A stretch of 64,000 nt of DNA from Boswellia sacra (taxonomy: Eukaryota; Streptophyta; Magnoliopsida; Sapindales; Burseraceae). Of the stretch, positions 36,501 through 48,589 are shown one piece after another; the first letter of the stretch is position 1, and every line of letters begins with the position of its first letter. The notes beneath the pieces were generated by a model, which was not told the DNA's origin, did no database searches, and saw only the letters and a list, made by a program, of their open reading frames with translations. The position numbers and the translations under genes were made by a program. The stretch covers positions 124,001 through 188,000 of the forward strand of contig SNVD02009648.1 of the NCBI GenBank assembly GCA_013180625.2, in the 5' to 3' direction.

Positions 36501-38513
36501 TACATGGCTTGATCAAAAAAGGGCCAGGTTAATTAATTATCTTTGACACAAAAGAAAAAATAATTGTCATACTTTAAAGATGATGGGTAGAAGAATAGTA
36601 CGATATGAGTATTATGCGAAAATGAATAGCAGAATTCATTTCTCAAAACTTTTGAGTTCTAGCCAGCTAGCTAGCTAGCTTTGTGTATTTTAACATTTTC
36701 TCTCCAGTGAAGTACATAACATGCATAAAGTATAAAGATCTTCGAGGTGTAATCAGCCTTAATGTCCTCTCACCTTATTCCTGCTCTGCTTAGCTTTTGG
36801 TCCAAATTAGTGTCTTTTATCGAAAATCAAAAGATCAACAGATATAATAGTGAGATTCTTTCAGTGGTGCTCATATATCTGGGCCTACTTGTTTGTATGT
36901 ACATATGTCAATATTGTGCATTTGGCTTTACATTAATCCACATTTATCAACACTCACTTTAACTTGGCTTTTTTACTTTTCATTTGATTGTAGCATTTAC
37001 TAGCTCATTATCTTTTTGACTTATTGATTGATCACTAATTTTTCGCAGTACTTGTGTCTAAACTTTAATATAAGCATATAAAACGTTGAGAGAGGATTAA
37101 TTTAGGAGTCTTAAATAAACAAATAAATTGATTCATTAATTATCCCACCAAAACCAAATGCCATTACTTTGCGGCTTAGAAGAGGTCTGGAATTTGATAA
37201 TGGAAACACTTGCAGACAAATGGTCTGTTGTTAACCTTACCTAAACCAACTAACATAACAGATAATAAGTATAATCTATAAATTAATTTCTAAAGCACCT
37301 CATTCTTTTGTTGCAGTGGTTAATGTCCCTTTGGATCCTTTTTGTTTGTCTGCCTTCTGTCCTTTATAAAATATGAAAAGAGAAAACCCGCCTTCCTTTT
37401 TGGCGATTTTCTTAATGCTAATTCCATGTCTTGCTCTCTTCCATGCAAATTTGGGATTTTCAATGCTCTTTTACTACTTATTGTTTCGAGGACTATTATT
37501 CAAGTTGACACTACAATCCAACTGTTGGAAAGTGTAATAAACCAAGACTACTAGATTTATAGGCTAGGTAGGTTAATTAGAGAACTCCATGATAGGATAT
37601 CCTTTGAAGTAGTTGAAGTACCAGAATTCTTGGGCTTCATTTTCATTGATGATTGATCCATTGGCACAGGACATGCTTTTTCCAGTATTGATCATCCTTC
37701 TGAGTTCATTTTTATTAGTATGAGAAAAGTTAGAACCTAAAATGGGTTTGACAATATTACTATTCGTAACTATTCTACCTAGCTATAGCTGGCAAACTCC
37801 AGTCAATTCTTGTATTAATTGCCCGCTTTTCTAGAGTTTGTGCTGATTGATCATTAAATACATATATATTGTCGCTATGTATCATCTTCCATTACTAGAT
37901 ATATGTATAGCTAGATTGTTATCTATAGCATTATCTGGCTAGCAGCTAGTTGCAATATTAATATAACAACGATAATAAACGAGTAGAACAAATAACCACA
38001 TGCATCTAGCTACCTCTTAGTAATTAGCCATATTATACAGCTCCTAAATATAATGCTAAACCAGGCTTGCGATCATAAGTGACAACAATAATATCCTCAA
38101 CATGTTGACACATTGGCACCCAAGATTCTGAAGGACCACAACAACATTTATATTCATTATTCAAGGACAAAGAAGCAACCGCTTATCTTCAATGCTTGCC
38201 AATCAAACAAGAAACAGTAAAACAAGGAAACACATGCATTGATATATTTTACATTACACAATAAATACAAACATAACATTAATATCATGCATCGAGACAA
38301 TAACATCCCACGCTTCTTGGGTTTCCTAATCGTCGAATACATTAAACCCTTTTTAACTTTGTCTTCACATGATGCTACCCTTTTCCCCCGGGATAAAGTA
38401 ACTCCATGCAATGCAGCAACCGGAAAAAGATTAAAAATAAAGAAAAAAAAGGAGAAAAAGCAACGACTGCCCCTAATTTTTTTTTTAATCATTAGCTAGA
38501 AAGTTTATTACAG
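33573..38513. other. 5-kb intergenic region with no recognised gene
   Basis: It is AT-rich, with poly-A/T runs (34203, 34395) and a short AGCT repeat near 36665-36680. The open frames present are short and show no known motif or codon pattern. It probably includes the SecE1 promoter at its left end (leader of the - strand gene at 33573 onward) and the 3' region of the OVATE gene at its right end. I looked for common conserved plant microRNAs by eye and recognised none. Confidence 0.6.
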
Positions 38514-39182
38514 TCAATGTTGTAGCCTCCGGCGGCCTTCAAGTTTGGGATGAGTATCTGATGAATGATCTGAAGATGATGACAAGAGGCAAATGAGGAG
38601 GTCAGCGAAAGCGCTAATGATGAACTTGTGGGTATGCTTGGGGTTTAATTTGAGGTAACAAAGGAGCAACTCATGCAGGAAATCGCAATCACTCATCACG
38701 TCCTCTAAGTTTCTTGCTTCGATCATTTCTTGCATGGAGCAACGGAAATCCATGTAAGGATTTGGAGAGTACTTGTTGACAGCAACGCCAGCTCCACCGA
38801 GTGGAGCTTCTTGAGTAGTGTCCGGTCTGCTGCTATCCGGTGACTCGATAATGGAGTTGGAACGGCCTGGAGAGGAGAAAAACAAGCGCTGGGAGGCAAA
38901 AATGGCAGCGAAATCCGGCGGTGAGGTGGAGTCTGCAGGGTCAGAATCGGAGGAAGAGCAGGAGAAGTAGTCTTCAGTAGAAGGAGTGAGAGATTTGGAG
39001 GTAGAGAAGTCTGATGAAGAGATATCATTATAAAGAGAGTTGAGGAGAAGAGTAGTAGATGTGGAGGATGATGATGAGTGATTTTGATCATGTTTTGAAG
39101 GAGGGGACGGGCTTATAGTCGGCAAGCATTTGATGCTTGAGAAGCAGAGATGGAAGTTCTTCCAAAACATGTTCGACATCAT
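38514..39182 (-). CDS. OVATE family protein (transcriptional repressor)
   Basis: A single exon encodes 222 residues starting MMSNMFWKNFHLCFSS. The first 130 residues are Ser/Thr/Pro-rich low-complexity sequence, usual for the family. The OVATE domain lies at about 137-205: YSPNPYMDFRCSMQEMIEAR, a DCDFLHELLLCYLKLNP helix, then FIISAFADLLICLL. OVATE proteins are plant-specific repressors that affect organ shape and secondary wall formation, partly by binding KNOX and BELL homeodomain proteins. The locus corresponds to OFP11 (At4g14860) by gene order. The individual paralogue is therefore likely but not certain. A (GA)n tract in the upstream region and a 1.1-kb inverted-repeat element 390 bp upstream of the ATG may influence expression. 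Confidence 0.92.
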   Translation of the reverse strand: MMSNMFWKNFHLCFSSIKCLPTISPSPPSKHDQNHSSSSSTSTTLLLNSLYNDISSSDFSTSKSLTPSTEDYFSCSSSDSDPADSTSPPDFAAIFASQRLFFSSPGRSNSIIESPDSSRPDTTQEAPLGGAGVAVNKYSPNPYMDFRCSMQEMIEARNLEDVMSDCDFLHELLLCYLKLNPKHTHKFIISAFADLLICLLSSSSDHSSDTHPKLEGRRRLQH

Positions 39183-39283
39183 CTATCTTCAAACTCTTGA
39201 AAGAGAGAAAGATAGATAGGTAGAAACAGAGAGAAGCTAATGTTGTTGTATATCTAGCAATAATGCCTTTGTTGACTCTATAT

Positions 39284-39289
<6 letters not shown>

Positions 39290-39316
<27 letters not shown>
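39290..39316. repeat. (GA)n microsatellite in the OVATE gene promoter/leader
   Basis: About 13 GA units on the + strand lie about 110 bp upstream of the OVATE ATG. On the coding strand this reads as a (CT)n tract, a common plant leader element. Confidence 0.9.
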
Positions 39317-39319
<3 letters not shown>

Positions 39320-39569
39320 GTTTTAATTTATTTATGTACTATATGAATCTTTCAAGGCTTTTAAGGCTGAGCTGAGGGGAACCAGAAAGGGAAGATCAAG
39401 AGAGAAGATGGGACTTGGGAGAGACTATAGAGACAGATCATAACTTGTATAATCTCTTATTATATATATAAAATATATTTTTTTTCAAATTTCAGCCTAC
39501 TAATTTAATTTGGAGAAATACTTATATACACTTCACTTGACACACCGCTTCATTGTGATATGTCTAGTG

Positions 39570-40695
39570 AGAAATACTTAGGTGGGACTGGCTCACCATC
39601 TCATCTTGCTGATGTGGCGAGCCCAACCAATAAAAGTATGCCACATAATATATTAGTTGACAAGTAATTAAGACATTAATTGTTTCATAAAATACAAAAG
39701 TTGATAAGTAATTAAAACGATATTTTATATTTTATATTTTATTTTTATAATTGCCACTTTTATTTTAGAAATTAATGCCTCTTTTTGAATGGGATATAAT
39801 AAGAATCAGAATTTCTTTAGTTAAATAATAGGTTGTAAATATCACCGCTCTTCTTAAAGTTCACTACAAAAATAAATCATACCAACTGATTGAACCAACA
39901 ATTATTAGCGTCAAGAAGTACTTGTCCAGGCCGAACCACTTTTGCCGATATATGGGAATTAGTCCTACATATTTCTCTTGCTTTGCATCATCATGTGATG
40001 TTAAAAGTTGGTGTCACACTACGTTGTATAATGTACATTAGTTTCATACAAAAATTGTTCACATGTAAATAAAACTTATGAATAGTGTCAACAAATTTTG
40101 TAAATACGCCTCTAAAAGTTGTGACATATAGGAGCATTTTCAGCTTCTTCAATAGTTTAATTTGCCTATAGCTGTTCGGTTTTATTGATGGACTTGCTCA
40201 AGATGGACTAGATGAATTCATGATTTTTATGTTTGATGAAGGGAATATATATTTATCAGCAATTAATACCTTAATTATTGGACTTGGAAACAATGGTAAT
40301 TAACATTATAATTTTTTATCTTGATAAGTTTTAAGTTGACAAGTACTTCTTGACGCTAACAATTGTTGGTTCAATCAGTTAGTATGATTTATTTTTGTAG
40401 TGAACTTTAAGAAGAGCGGTGATATTTACAGCTCATTATTTAACTAAAGAAATTCTGATTCTTATTATATCCCATTCACAAAGATGCATTAATTTCTAAA
40501 ATAAAAGTGGTAATTATAAAAGGAAAAAAATAAAATATAAACTAGTGTTTTAATTACTTACCAACTTTTGTATTTTATGAAACAATTAATGTCTTAATTA
40601 CTTGTCAACTAATATATTATGTGGCATACTTTTATTGGTTGGGCTTACCACATCAGTAAGATGAGATGGTGAGTCAGTCCCACCTAAGTATTTCT
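39570..40695. mobile_element. 1.13-kb element with very long terminal inverted repeats
   Basis: The left arm (39570-39926) and right arm (40338-40695) are inverted copies of about 357 bp with high identity by eye. For example, AGAAATACTTAGGTGGGACT at the left end has its complement at the right end, and AGCGTCAAGAAGTACTTGTC at the inner edge pairs with GACAAGTACTTCTTGACGCT. The spacer of about 410 bp has no coding capacity. Long arms of this kind occur in foldback or Mutator-like non-autonomous elements. A possible diverged 9-bp duplication (TATGTCTAG / TCTGTTTAG, 7 of 9) lies close to the ends but is not convincing. It sits 390-1510 bp upstream of the OVATE gene ATG. Confidence 0.9.
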
Positions 40696-43600
40696 TCTGT
40701 TTAGTTGTTTGGATTCATGTCGTATCACGACCAACTACGTTGGTCGTTAGAATTAAATTTGTCCAAGAAAGTCAGATAGATAAAAATCAAGAACAAAAAA
40801 ACAAGCCAATATTGAAGATTATAAAGAACTAAAATTGTAACTTCTTTTTAATAGATGTCAAACTTGAATGACTAGGTATATACACCACCTAACTACAATG
40901 ATACATCAGACATATCTAACTAAAAACTACTTCTCATGTATTTGTGCATTTAATTCTCTTAGCTATGCTTGATGACCAAGTGTACATGTGGGCTTACTGC
41001 GTGAGGGAGGATGTAGTGTGACAAGGTGGCGCAGTTACTTTTGAATATATAAATAACTACTAACTTCCATGATCAGTGAAATAATTAAAATGTGAAAAAT
41101 GGTCATCATGTCGTACCTCAACATGTGTAAAAGATTTAGTATGCTTGAGACGACAACATCATGCGTCCATGTTTTTAATTTGTCCGCTTATTATTACATC
41201 TTCTTTCTTAATTTTTACGTGAGACTTGAGAGCTTCAGGTTTTCCTTCCACAACCCAGACCTCCTTTTATTAGTTTCTTCCATGATTAATGGTCCTTTCA
41301 TACACATTCAACTTCTTATAAATGATGTAAATGTTTCATCCATAATCCTTCAAATGATAATAAGTAAAGAAGTTTTAGGTGAAACAAATAGTATATATAT
41401 TATAAATAATTATTTATCCTACTAAATAACATGATATTTTTTTTTAACACATTAATCATAAATTAGTTTTAAGATTTTTTTTTGGTTATATATAAGATTT
41501 GTGTGATAAAAGTAGAAATCATATTAATGATTGAGATAAACTAACTTTTCTAAAAATACGATATAATTTTATATGTGGACACAGGAGGAGACGAGACACC
41601 CGATGGACACTTCTCCTCATAGAAAACTAATACTTAAACTAAAATCACCCCTTTTTTTAACTCGACACACAAAACACCTGTTAAAAGCAACACTTTCCTT
41701 TTCCTTTATGTTAAAGTTAATTAAAAGGAAGGGCGCTGCCCACGTGTTTGGATTAATTGGTTTTGGCTTTTTATCCTATTTTCTGTTGAGTTTCTATTCC
41801 GATGTCAATGATGACTATTTCTAATTTATTTAAATTTTATTTTATTTTTCTCCGAATTAAGGTTCTGCACACAAAATAAGAGACTACACGACTACTGTAG
41901 AATCAGTGCCTTTAGCGTTGAAATGAACTTCCATTTTTATTCAAATATGATTTATCTCACTCTGCTTAATTCCGTCCGTTCAACGATTTCCCCTTTCTGT
42001 TCTTATCATGATCGCAAAAGGGTAATTAGTGATATAATCAACATGTTATTTAACCATAAGTTGCATATTTCATTTGTGGGATGTGTCGTCACTGATACAA
42101 GCAATAATTCTTGCTAGCATAGTGTGTGTGTGTCTATATATATATAGATTCCACAATGCACATGCAGTATAGGAAACTTTTTTTTATCTGCTGCATGCAT
42201 TCCCAACCCTGAAATTGAACGCTGACAATCTCTTACTACAAAATTATTATTGACTGATAATAGAATGGAATATTTGGTCTTGTAACATATATTTGAATAT
42301 ATATATGATGACAGTATATATGATGGTAGACTTTGGTCAATTGCAGTTCTGTGCTTGAAACTTTGACCTGACGTGTAGATTTCTGTGCCATGAAGTAACT
42401 GACATTGAAATTCCTGTTTCACTTGCCCCTACCAAGTGAAAAAATGTGGTGTTAAACCAAAGTCATTCATTCCTTGCAACTCCCTCATCAATCCTGGAAA
42501 CTTTGTCATCTCAATTATATTTGTGTAATATCCTAGTATGTATAGTACTCTACTCAAGGCTGCAGAAATGTCAAAGTTGTATGGACCCACTAGGCAATAG
42601 GCCACGGCCAGTACGAAATTTGAAAGCAGAGCATGAGATATCATCATGGTCCTCCATTTTCATGCAAAACACTGGTACCATCAGAACTACTTCATGTTGC
42701 ATACTGAAGCCTGTAGCCATGAAAGTCTGCTTTAAAGAAACAAAAGCATCTTATCTTTTATTTTAACATATAATGGAGAAAGACAAATACAATTGGTGGC
42801 CAACAAAACTGTACGCAACTTTGCAGTTTATTAAAATTTGTATTGCATAATCAGAAAAGACTCACGAGAGTAAGCTTGTGAGCATGTCCTTTGCTCTCTC
42901 TACACTTAACATCCAAACTACCCTTGTGTCCTATTTAATTAATTACTGCTACAGTTTCAAGCCTGAGCTACAAAGGGTGATCTGCTCTCAATATTTCTTG
43001 GGGTTTTGTAACTTCAATCATGCAACTGTGTAACGTGCCGGGATGCAGGTGTGGGGCACTCTACTGATGGCTCGGCTCTTTGCTTTTTATATCGGATATA
43101 TCGTTCGTAGGACCCTTTTGCCATATATGCATTAATTTTGCAAGGATGCATGGTTTGTATATATTATCGTTCCTCGTGGTACTTGTGTCTTCTTTAAGTG
43201 TGTGATGTGATGAGGATCTTATGGGATGCACACGAACAAATCCTGAATGGTAAAATTTGAACTTTACGAAAAGATGATGGAGCAATTGAGTGATTCTACT
43301 GCATCTGTGCAATGCTTTCGAAAACATTGATTGACGTGGCCGTGGATATTGAACCTTTTAGAAACAAAACATACATAGATTTCTTCCATATTAGAAGATA
43401 TTTTAACTTACATCCCAATCGACTTCTAATAATTTTAAGCTCCATCAGAATCCAAGTTCTGTACACCATCTCTGGCAAGTGATTGTACAACAAGCCCTGC
43501 TGTCTCATGGGCCAAAATATAGCATCCTCGTCGCCAATATAGGCCCGACTTCTGTAACAATTTCATTTAGACTGGTCCACAAAGTTTCAGCCTTTCGGGC

Positions 43601-44098
43601 CTACAAGAAAAGAGGTTATCACAGACTCAGAAAAAGCAGTAGCTCTTCCAACACCTCCTATGTGTTTTGTTATTTATTTTCTCTTTTATTCTTACCATAA
43701 AAATTTCCAAATGCAGAATTTAACAGCACAATCAGCCAGATTATTTCTACATCGGATTTCATTAGCTGGTTTGTTATCTAATGACTTCTGCGTCTTTCAG
43801 TTAATTTAAGTCAATGTGCTCTAATTAATTAACAAAATTTACGGTGGCCAATCCAATAAGAATTTAAACAAGATTTAAAAAGGAACTAATTAATTTTTTA
43901 AAAAAATATAATAATTAAATTAATTAATAGCAAAACCGAGGACGGCCAATTTCAGAAACCCATCATCACATAAACATGCAACATAACCAAGTCCATTATA
44001 CATATCAAAAACCATATTACATAAAGACTACATATTCAAGTCCATCAGACGCACTGCAATCCTACTTTCTTTTGATCTATTGGATGTGAAAAATTTAA
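40696..44098. other. 3.4-kb intergenic region with no recognised gene
   Basis: It is AT-rich spacer between the inverted-repeat element and the 3' end of the first LEA gene. Several open frames of 60-108 codons exist on both strands, but none shows a motif, codon bias or plausible splice partners. Confidence 0.6.
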
Positions 44099-45230
44099 TT
44101 ATACATTAACATTCTCATTGAGCCTAGCAGCTGCAGCCATAGACGCCGCCACTCCACCCGGCTGAGTGGTCACATTCGGATTATTCCTCAGCTCTGCACT
44201 CACCACCCCTTCAGCATCTCGTCGGGTCACCGCTTTGTCTGCAGGCAGCTTTGCAGTTGCACCCTGCCCCATATATTAAAACAACAATTATATCACAAAT
44301 TTGCACATTGAACGAATAATTTAGAGACACATTAGACATTACCTCCAAAACCTCACTGAGCTTGATCTTTTGCTCTTCGCGGTTCACTGCCTCATTATGA
44401 CATGCTGCAGATTGAGCAGAGGCTGCGAGGCCACCTGGGGTTATGACATTGCTCCCAGTGGCTCTTACTTCGGCCGCCTGGATTGCTGCTGCGTCGCTTT
44501 GATCAACTAGTTTGTATCCTGCTGTTTGTCCAGCAGCTTCAAGTGCTTCTCCTATGGTAATTTCACCTTGCACGACTGCATCAACTGCGACCGTCTGTGC
44601 CGCTGGCGTTGGCTGCATATATTGTCCAACAACCTACAACAATACAGGATCAAAACAAGTATATAGACTATGCATTCAATCCAGATTTTGTTGATGTGTA
44701 CCCATCTCAAATATAATCAAAGTAACTGTTCGACAATTCTACAATTTTTTTTCCTGTGGAGATCTGCGGTTCTACAGCTCAGTTAGAAGATTCAATTATA
44801 TATACATACACAAGTGAACTACCCACTCTGAGATAAATTGAATATTAACGTGCATATGATAATATAATTGTAATAATTCAAGCTTATACGAGAAAAAGAG
44901 AGAGACCTGTCCGCCAACTGATTCAGTGATTATCCGGCTACCAGGCAAATCAGTTTCGGTAACTGTCACGCCTTGCTCTCCAGCAATATCAGTGACGTCT
45001 CCGTGACTTACAAGACCTGCTCGCTCATTTCTGTCAGCAGCAGATTGCATGACAGCAGCCGGTCCTCCCTTCTGCGTGCGTCCGAATACAGTAGTTTCAG
45101 CCGTCTGCATCATGGCAGCATCTTCCGGTGCAACAGGCCTACTAGCAAGATCCCCTGAGACGTTGAAGACGTCGCCATATTTGATGGGCTCTTGCTCGGT
45201 CTGCGGTCTCCATGGCTGTCCTTGGCTCAT
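44099..45230 (-). CDS. Seed maturation protein, SMP-type LEA (ECP31-like), copy 1
   Basis: Three exons on the minus strand, 45230-44907, 44633-44343 and 44263-44099, join in phase 0 and give 259 residues. The start is MSQGQPWRPQ. The protein has three SMP repeats, each built from an Asp-Ala-Ala block followed by a Gly-rich block: PEDAAMMQTAE...GGPAAVMQSAA, SDAAAIQAAEVRATGSN...GGLAASAQSAA, and RRDAEGVVSAE...GGVAASMAAAA. It is hydrophilic and Ala/Gly-rich, as expected of a late-embryogenesis protein accumulated in drying seeds. Introns fall at the repeat boundaries. It is a paralogue of the gene at 61456-62546. Arabidopsis has the tandem pair At3g22490/At3g22500 at the matching place. An ABA-response G-box and a TATA box are upstream. 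Confidence 0.95.
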
Positions 45231-45342
45231 GATCTTCAACGTATTACAATGCGGTTCCGAGGCGTGACTATTAGGATTTTACAAACACGCCCTTCTCACA
45301 AATGCTGTTACCTTCCTTGCAAATCGGGTTGCAACAAGAGGA

Positions 45343-45351
45343 ATATATATG
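45343..45351 (-). promoter_or_regulatory. TATA box of LEA copy 1
   Basis: ATATATAT on the minus strand lies about 115 bp upstream of the ATG, between the ATG and the G-box. It is the best TATA candidate. Confidence 0.55.
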
Positions 45352-45404
45352 CAGAAGTGATTAGTCATTAAAGAAGAAGGGTGTTGACACGTTGCTTTGA
45401 GAGA

Positions 45405-45410
45405 CACGTG
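45405..45410. promoter_or_regulatory. ABRE/G-box of LEA copy 1
   Basis: CACGTG in the context GACACGTGG lies about 175 bp upstream of the ATG. The same nine bases occur upstream of LEA copy 2. It is the core site for ABI5-type bZIP factors that drive seed and ABA expression. An RY-like CATGCA is at about 45536. Confidence 0.7.
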
Positions 45411-45555
45411 GTTCCGGTGAAGAAGGCTCTTTCTGTCCCGTAACTATACACATGGCGGAACTCCAGCTTCGATTGTGAACAGAGGAAGCTTTAGCTAAGT
45501 GGTTAGCAGCACTTGGCACCGAATTGTATAGATGGCATGCATTTGTTTAGCTGCT

Positions 45556-45558
<3 letters not shown>

Positions 45559-45616
<58 letters not shown>
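45559..45616. repeat. (TA)n microsatellite
   Basis: About 29 TA units lie upstream of LEA copy 1. Confidence 0.95.
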
Positions 45617-45619
<3 letters not shown>

Positions 45620-45707
45620 AATCCAACCTTTTTGCTGAGAGTTATCCACTTCAAGAGCTAGTATACCAGATCCTTGAGAATAACAAACAGATTACAGAGA
45701 CTGATTC

Positions 45708-45709
<2 letters not shown>

Positions 45710-45763
<54 letters not shown>
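45710..45763. repeat. (ATT)n microsatellite
   Basis: About 18 ATT units lie between LEA copy 1 and the copia element. Confidence 0.95.
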
Positions 45764-45765
<2 letters not shown>

Positions 45766-46074
45766 AGCAGATATTAAGAAAAAATTGAAAAATAATGCTT
45801 AAAAGAATGTTTCTTTATCAGGTTAACTATGAATGATAAATAAGTGACATGTTCTCAAATATATGAGAGTTCTAACTAGTATGGTAATTAATATGGATGT
45901 CAAAAAGTGCTTTATTAACAAGACACATACCATTGATAATTTATAAAATTTATAAAAATGAATGAAGCTAAACTTTTATAAAATTCAAGTCAAGGATTCG
46001 TGTGTGTGTGTATATGTTAGAAAATAAAAAAAATATTGCTCAAACCTCGACAATTTGAAATATATATGTATATA

Positions 46075-46967
46075 TGTTGGTGTTAACGTCAAATATGTGA
46101 CATACACATGTTCAAAATTTTGGTTAACTTGTGATAAAAGTAATTAAAGTGTTTTATTCCTATTTTACTGTTTCTAGCTAATTATTATAGAAAGTATTTT
46201 GATAATTATCTCTCTCTTGATCAGGATAATATTTTGTATCCTAATCAAAATAGGAAGATAGTTAATATATCCTTATTACTTTAGGAGATTAACTATAAAG
46301 CATTTTCCTATTTTGTTTTATCCTAATCCTAATGTGATTTGATTGAGATCCTTACAGGACTTTTAGAAAGATTGTATCAAGATCTCTCAATATATATTGA
46401 TATATGAAAAAGTCGGAAGCAAGTATTGAGTGAGAGAGTCTTTGGCGCAAGAGAGATTGTTGATTGTTCATCACGGCATTCCATGACTTTATAAGTACAA
46501 AGCTTTGACACCAAAGGATGTCTTTATGTCTTTGATTCATTGAGTCTTTGTTTTCATTTATGATAGTTAAAAATCGTACATGAGTTGTTGCTTACGCCTG
46601 AGTGAATTAGTAAACATTTGAGATAACTTGAGGGTTGAGTGTTTAAGTAATTCTGCATCAGACTCAGGTGTTATGTGTAACTTAACAGTGTTCTGTTAAG
46701 TTATTTGTGATAGAGAGTGAGCAATGTCACTAGTGTTTAGGATCTTTGTGAAGATTTTGTTTGTAAAAGACTAGGTTTGTGCGTGAGAGTGAGTCAGCAC
46801 TGTAAAAGGTCCTAAAGATTGTACAAACAATAACATAGTGAATTGCAGCTCTATAGCTATCCGTGGACGTAGGTTTTATAACCGAACCACGTAAAAATCC
46901 TCCTGTGCCAATTTACATTACAGTTTACTGTTATATTTCTTATAACTGCATAACTCCAGAATTTTCA
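46075..46967 (+). repeat. 5' LTR of the copia element
   Basis: Starts TGTTGGTGTTAACGTC and ends CCAGAATTTTCA, about 893 bp. A TATA-like stretch (TCAATATATATTGATATATG) is at about 46386. It is matched along its whole length by the 3' LTR. Confidence 0.96.
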
Positions 46968-46969
46968 AT

Positions 46970-46981
46970 TGGTATCAGACC
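46970..46981 (+). other. Primer binding site (initiator Met tRNA type)
   Basis: TGGTATCAGACC lies two bases after the 5' LTR. It differs by one base from the usual copia primer site complementary to initiator methionine tRNA. Confidence 0.88.
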
Positions 46982-47030
46982 AGGTTCACTTATAGACAAG
47001 TGAAGAAAACGATCAAATTAATCTGGAAGG

Positions 47031-48508
47031 ATGGAGTTTATTCGCAATAGAGGATCTGCAAAGCAACCACCTATTCTCGATGATAGTAATTATTCATATT
47101 GGAAGGTAAGAATGATGATGTTTATCAAGTCTCTTGATAACAGGGCTTGGACGAGTGTACTTAAGGGATGGACACCTCCAACGAAGCTGAATGCTTTTGG
47201 TAATGCCGAACCTAAACTAGAGGACGAATGGTCTGATGAAGAATACCGATGATCCAGTTGGAACTCCAAGGCTCTTAATGCAATCTTTGCTGCAGTAGAC
47301 TTAAACAACTTTGGACAGATTTCAAGGTGCAAAGCGGCCAAGGAAGCATGGGACATACTTAAGGTAAAACATGAAGATACCGCATCTATTAAAAGATCTA
47401 AATTAATGAGGCTGAATTCTCAATTTGAAAATCTAATGATACATGAGGATGAATCAATTTCTGATTTTTACTCAAAGATATGTCACATAACAAATTTCGC
47501 ATACATGCTTGGTAAAACTTTCACCGATGCAGAGGTTGTTAGTAAGATAATTAGGTCTGTTTCAGACAAATTTCAACCTAAAATTTCAGCCATTGAGGAA
47601 GTGAAAAACACTGATGAAATGAGAGTTGATGAATTGATTGGCATTCTCCAAAACTTTGAAATAAATCAAAGTACTCGGAAACAAAAAGGTAAGAGCATTG
47701 CATTTAATGTGAAAGCTGAAAAATCTGATGAAGAATGTAGTGATGAGCTTGATGAAACTGATTCTAAACAAATTGCTTTTCTAACAAGAAATTATGTCAA
47801 GTTCATGAAAAGAAATTTCAGGAAAAAGAATCAAGGAAAGCCATCAAACTTAAGTGAAGAAAAGTTCAAAAAATTCAGCAAGGAGAATGAGAAAAAGAAA
47901 CCAAAACAACCTGAAAAGAAAAGACAGATTCAGTGTTATGAATGTTCTGGTTATGGACATATTCAATCTGAATGTGCTAATCTCAAGAAGAAAAACAAAG
48001 GACTGACAGCAACCTGGAGTGATGAATCAGAAACGGAGTCAGAAGACAAGATTGTATGAGCAATTTTGTTGCATTCATAGCATCTGCAGCAGATAAAGGG
48101 AAGGCTGTTATATCAGACATAATAGAAGATTGTCAAAACAGTGTTGATCATTCAGATGAAAAAGACGGACCTAAATATTATGAGGAGTTGCAAGAAACGT
48201 ATAATGCACTATATGGTGAATGGCTGAGCCAGAAAGAAGAAATCAACACCTTGAGAAAGGAGATTGAAGTTCTAAAATGTGAAAAGGCTTATGCTAAAAA
48301 TCACATCATAGAACTTGAAACTATTTTAACAGACAAAACAACACACATTGAGAAAATCACAACAGAACTGATTGAAACCAAGAAATGTGTTGATCAACTC
48401 AAAATTGGAGCAGCCAAACTTGATCAGATCTTGAACCTTGGAAGAGACAACTCGAACAAACATGGACTGAGATACACAGAAAGAAACGGTGCATCGTTAT
48501 CAAAATAG
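47031..48508 (+). pseudogene. Copia gag region, broken
   Basis: The first ATG of the element is at 47031. The gag N-terminus has the conserved YSYWKVRMMMFIKSLD segment. It is broken by TGA at 47250-47252, after which the same frame continues (AKEAWDILKVKHED) through an intact zinc knuckle CYECSGYGHIQSEC (about 47935-47976) to TGA at 48057-48059. A second frame opens at ATG 48056, overlapping that stop in an ATGA, and runs to 48508. It encodes a long coiled coil (ELQETYNALYGEWLSQKEEI...) typical of the C-terminal part of Sirevirus gag. Gag forms the virus-like particle. Whether the ATGA overlap is ancestral or the result of a frameshift cannot be told from one copy. Confidence 0.85.
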
Positions 48509-48589
48509 TTTTTATGAAAGCTTCAACATCTGGTAAAAAATCTTGAACTTAACTCATCAAAGTCAAGTTCTAATTCCAAGAGCAGTGAA

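Noticed and set aside
36660..36685. AGCT run considered as a regulatory palindrome
   Set aside because: A short simple repeat with no gene next to it.
38723..39091. 122-codon open frame overlapping the OVATE gene on the same strand
   Set aside because: Shifted-frame shadow of the Ser/Pro-rich N-terminal part of the OVATE protein.
41099..41425. 108-codon open frame in the gap between the OVATE and LEA genes
   Set aside because: Hydrophobic by composition, no family motif, no splice partners.
45559..45763. AT and ATT repeats considered as a CRISPR-like or satellite array
   Set aside because: Plain microsatellites with 2-bp and 3-bp units and no spacers.
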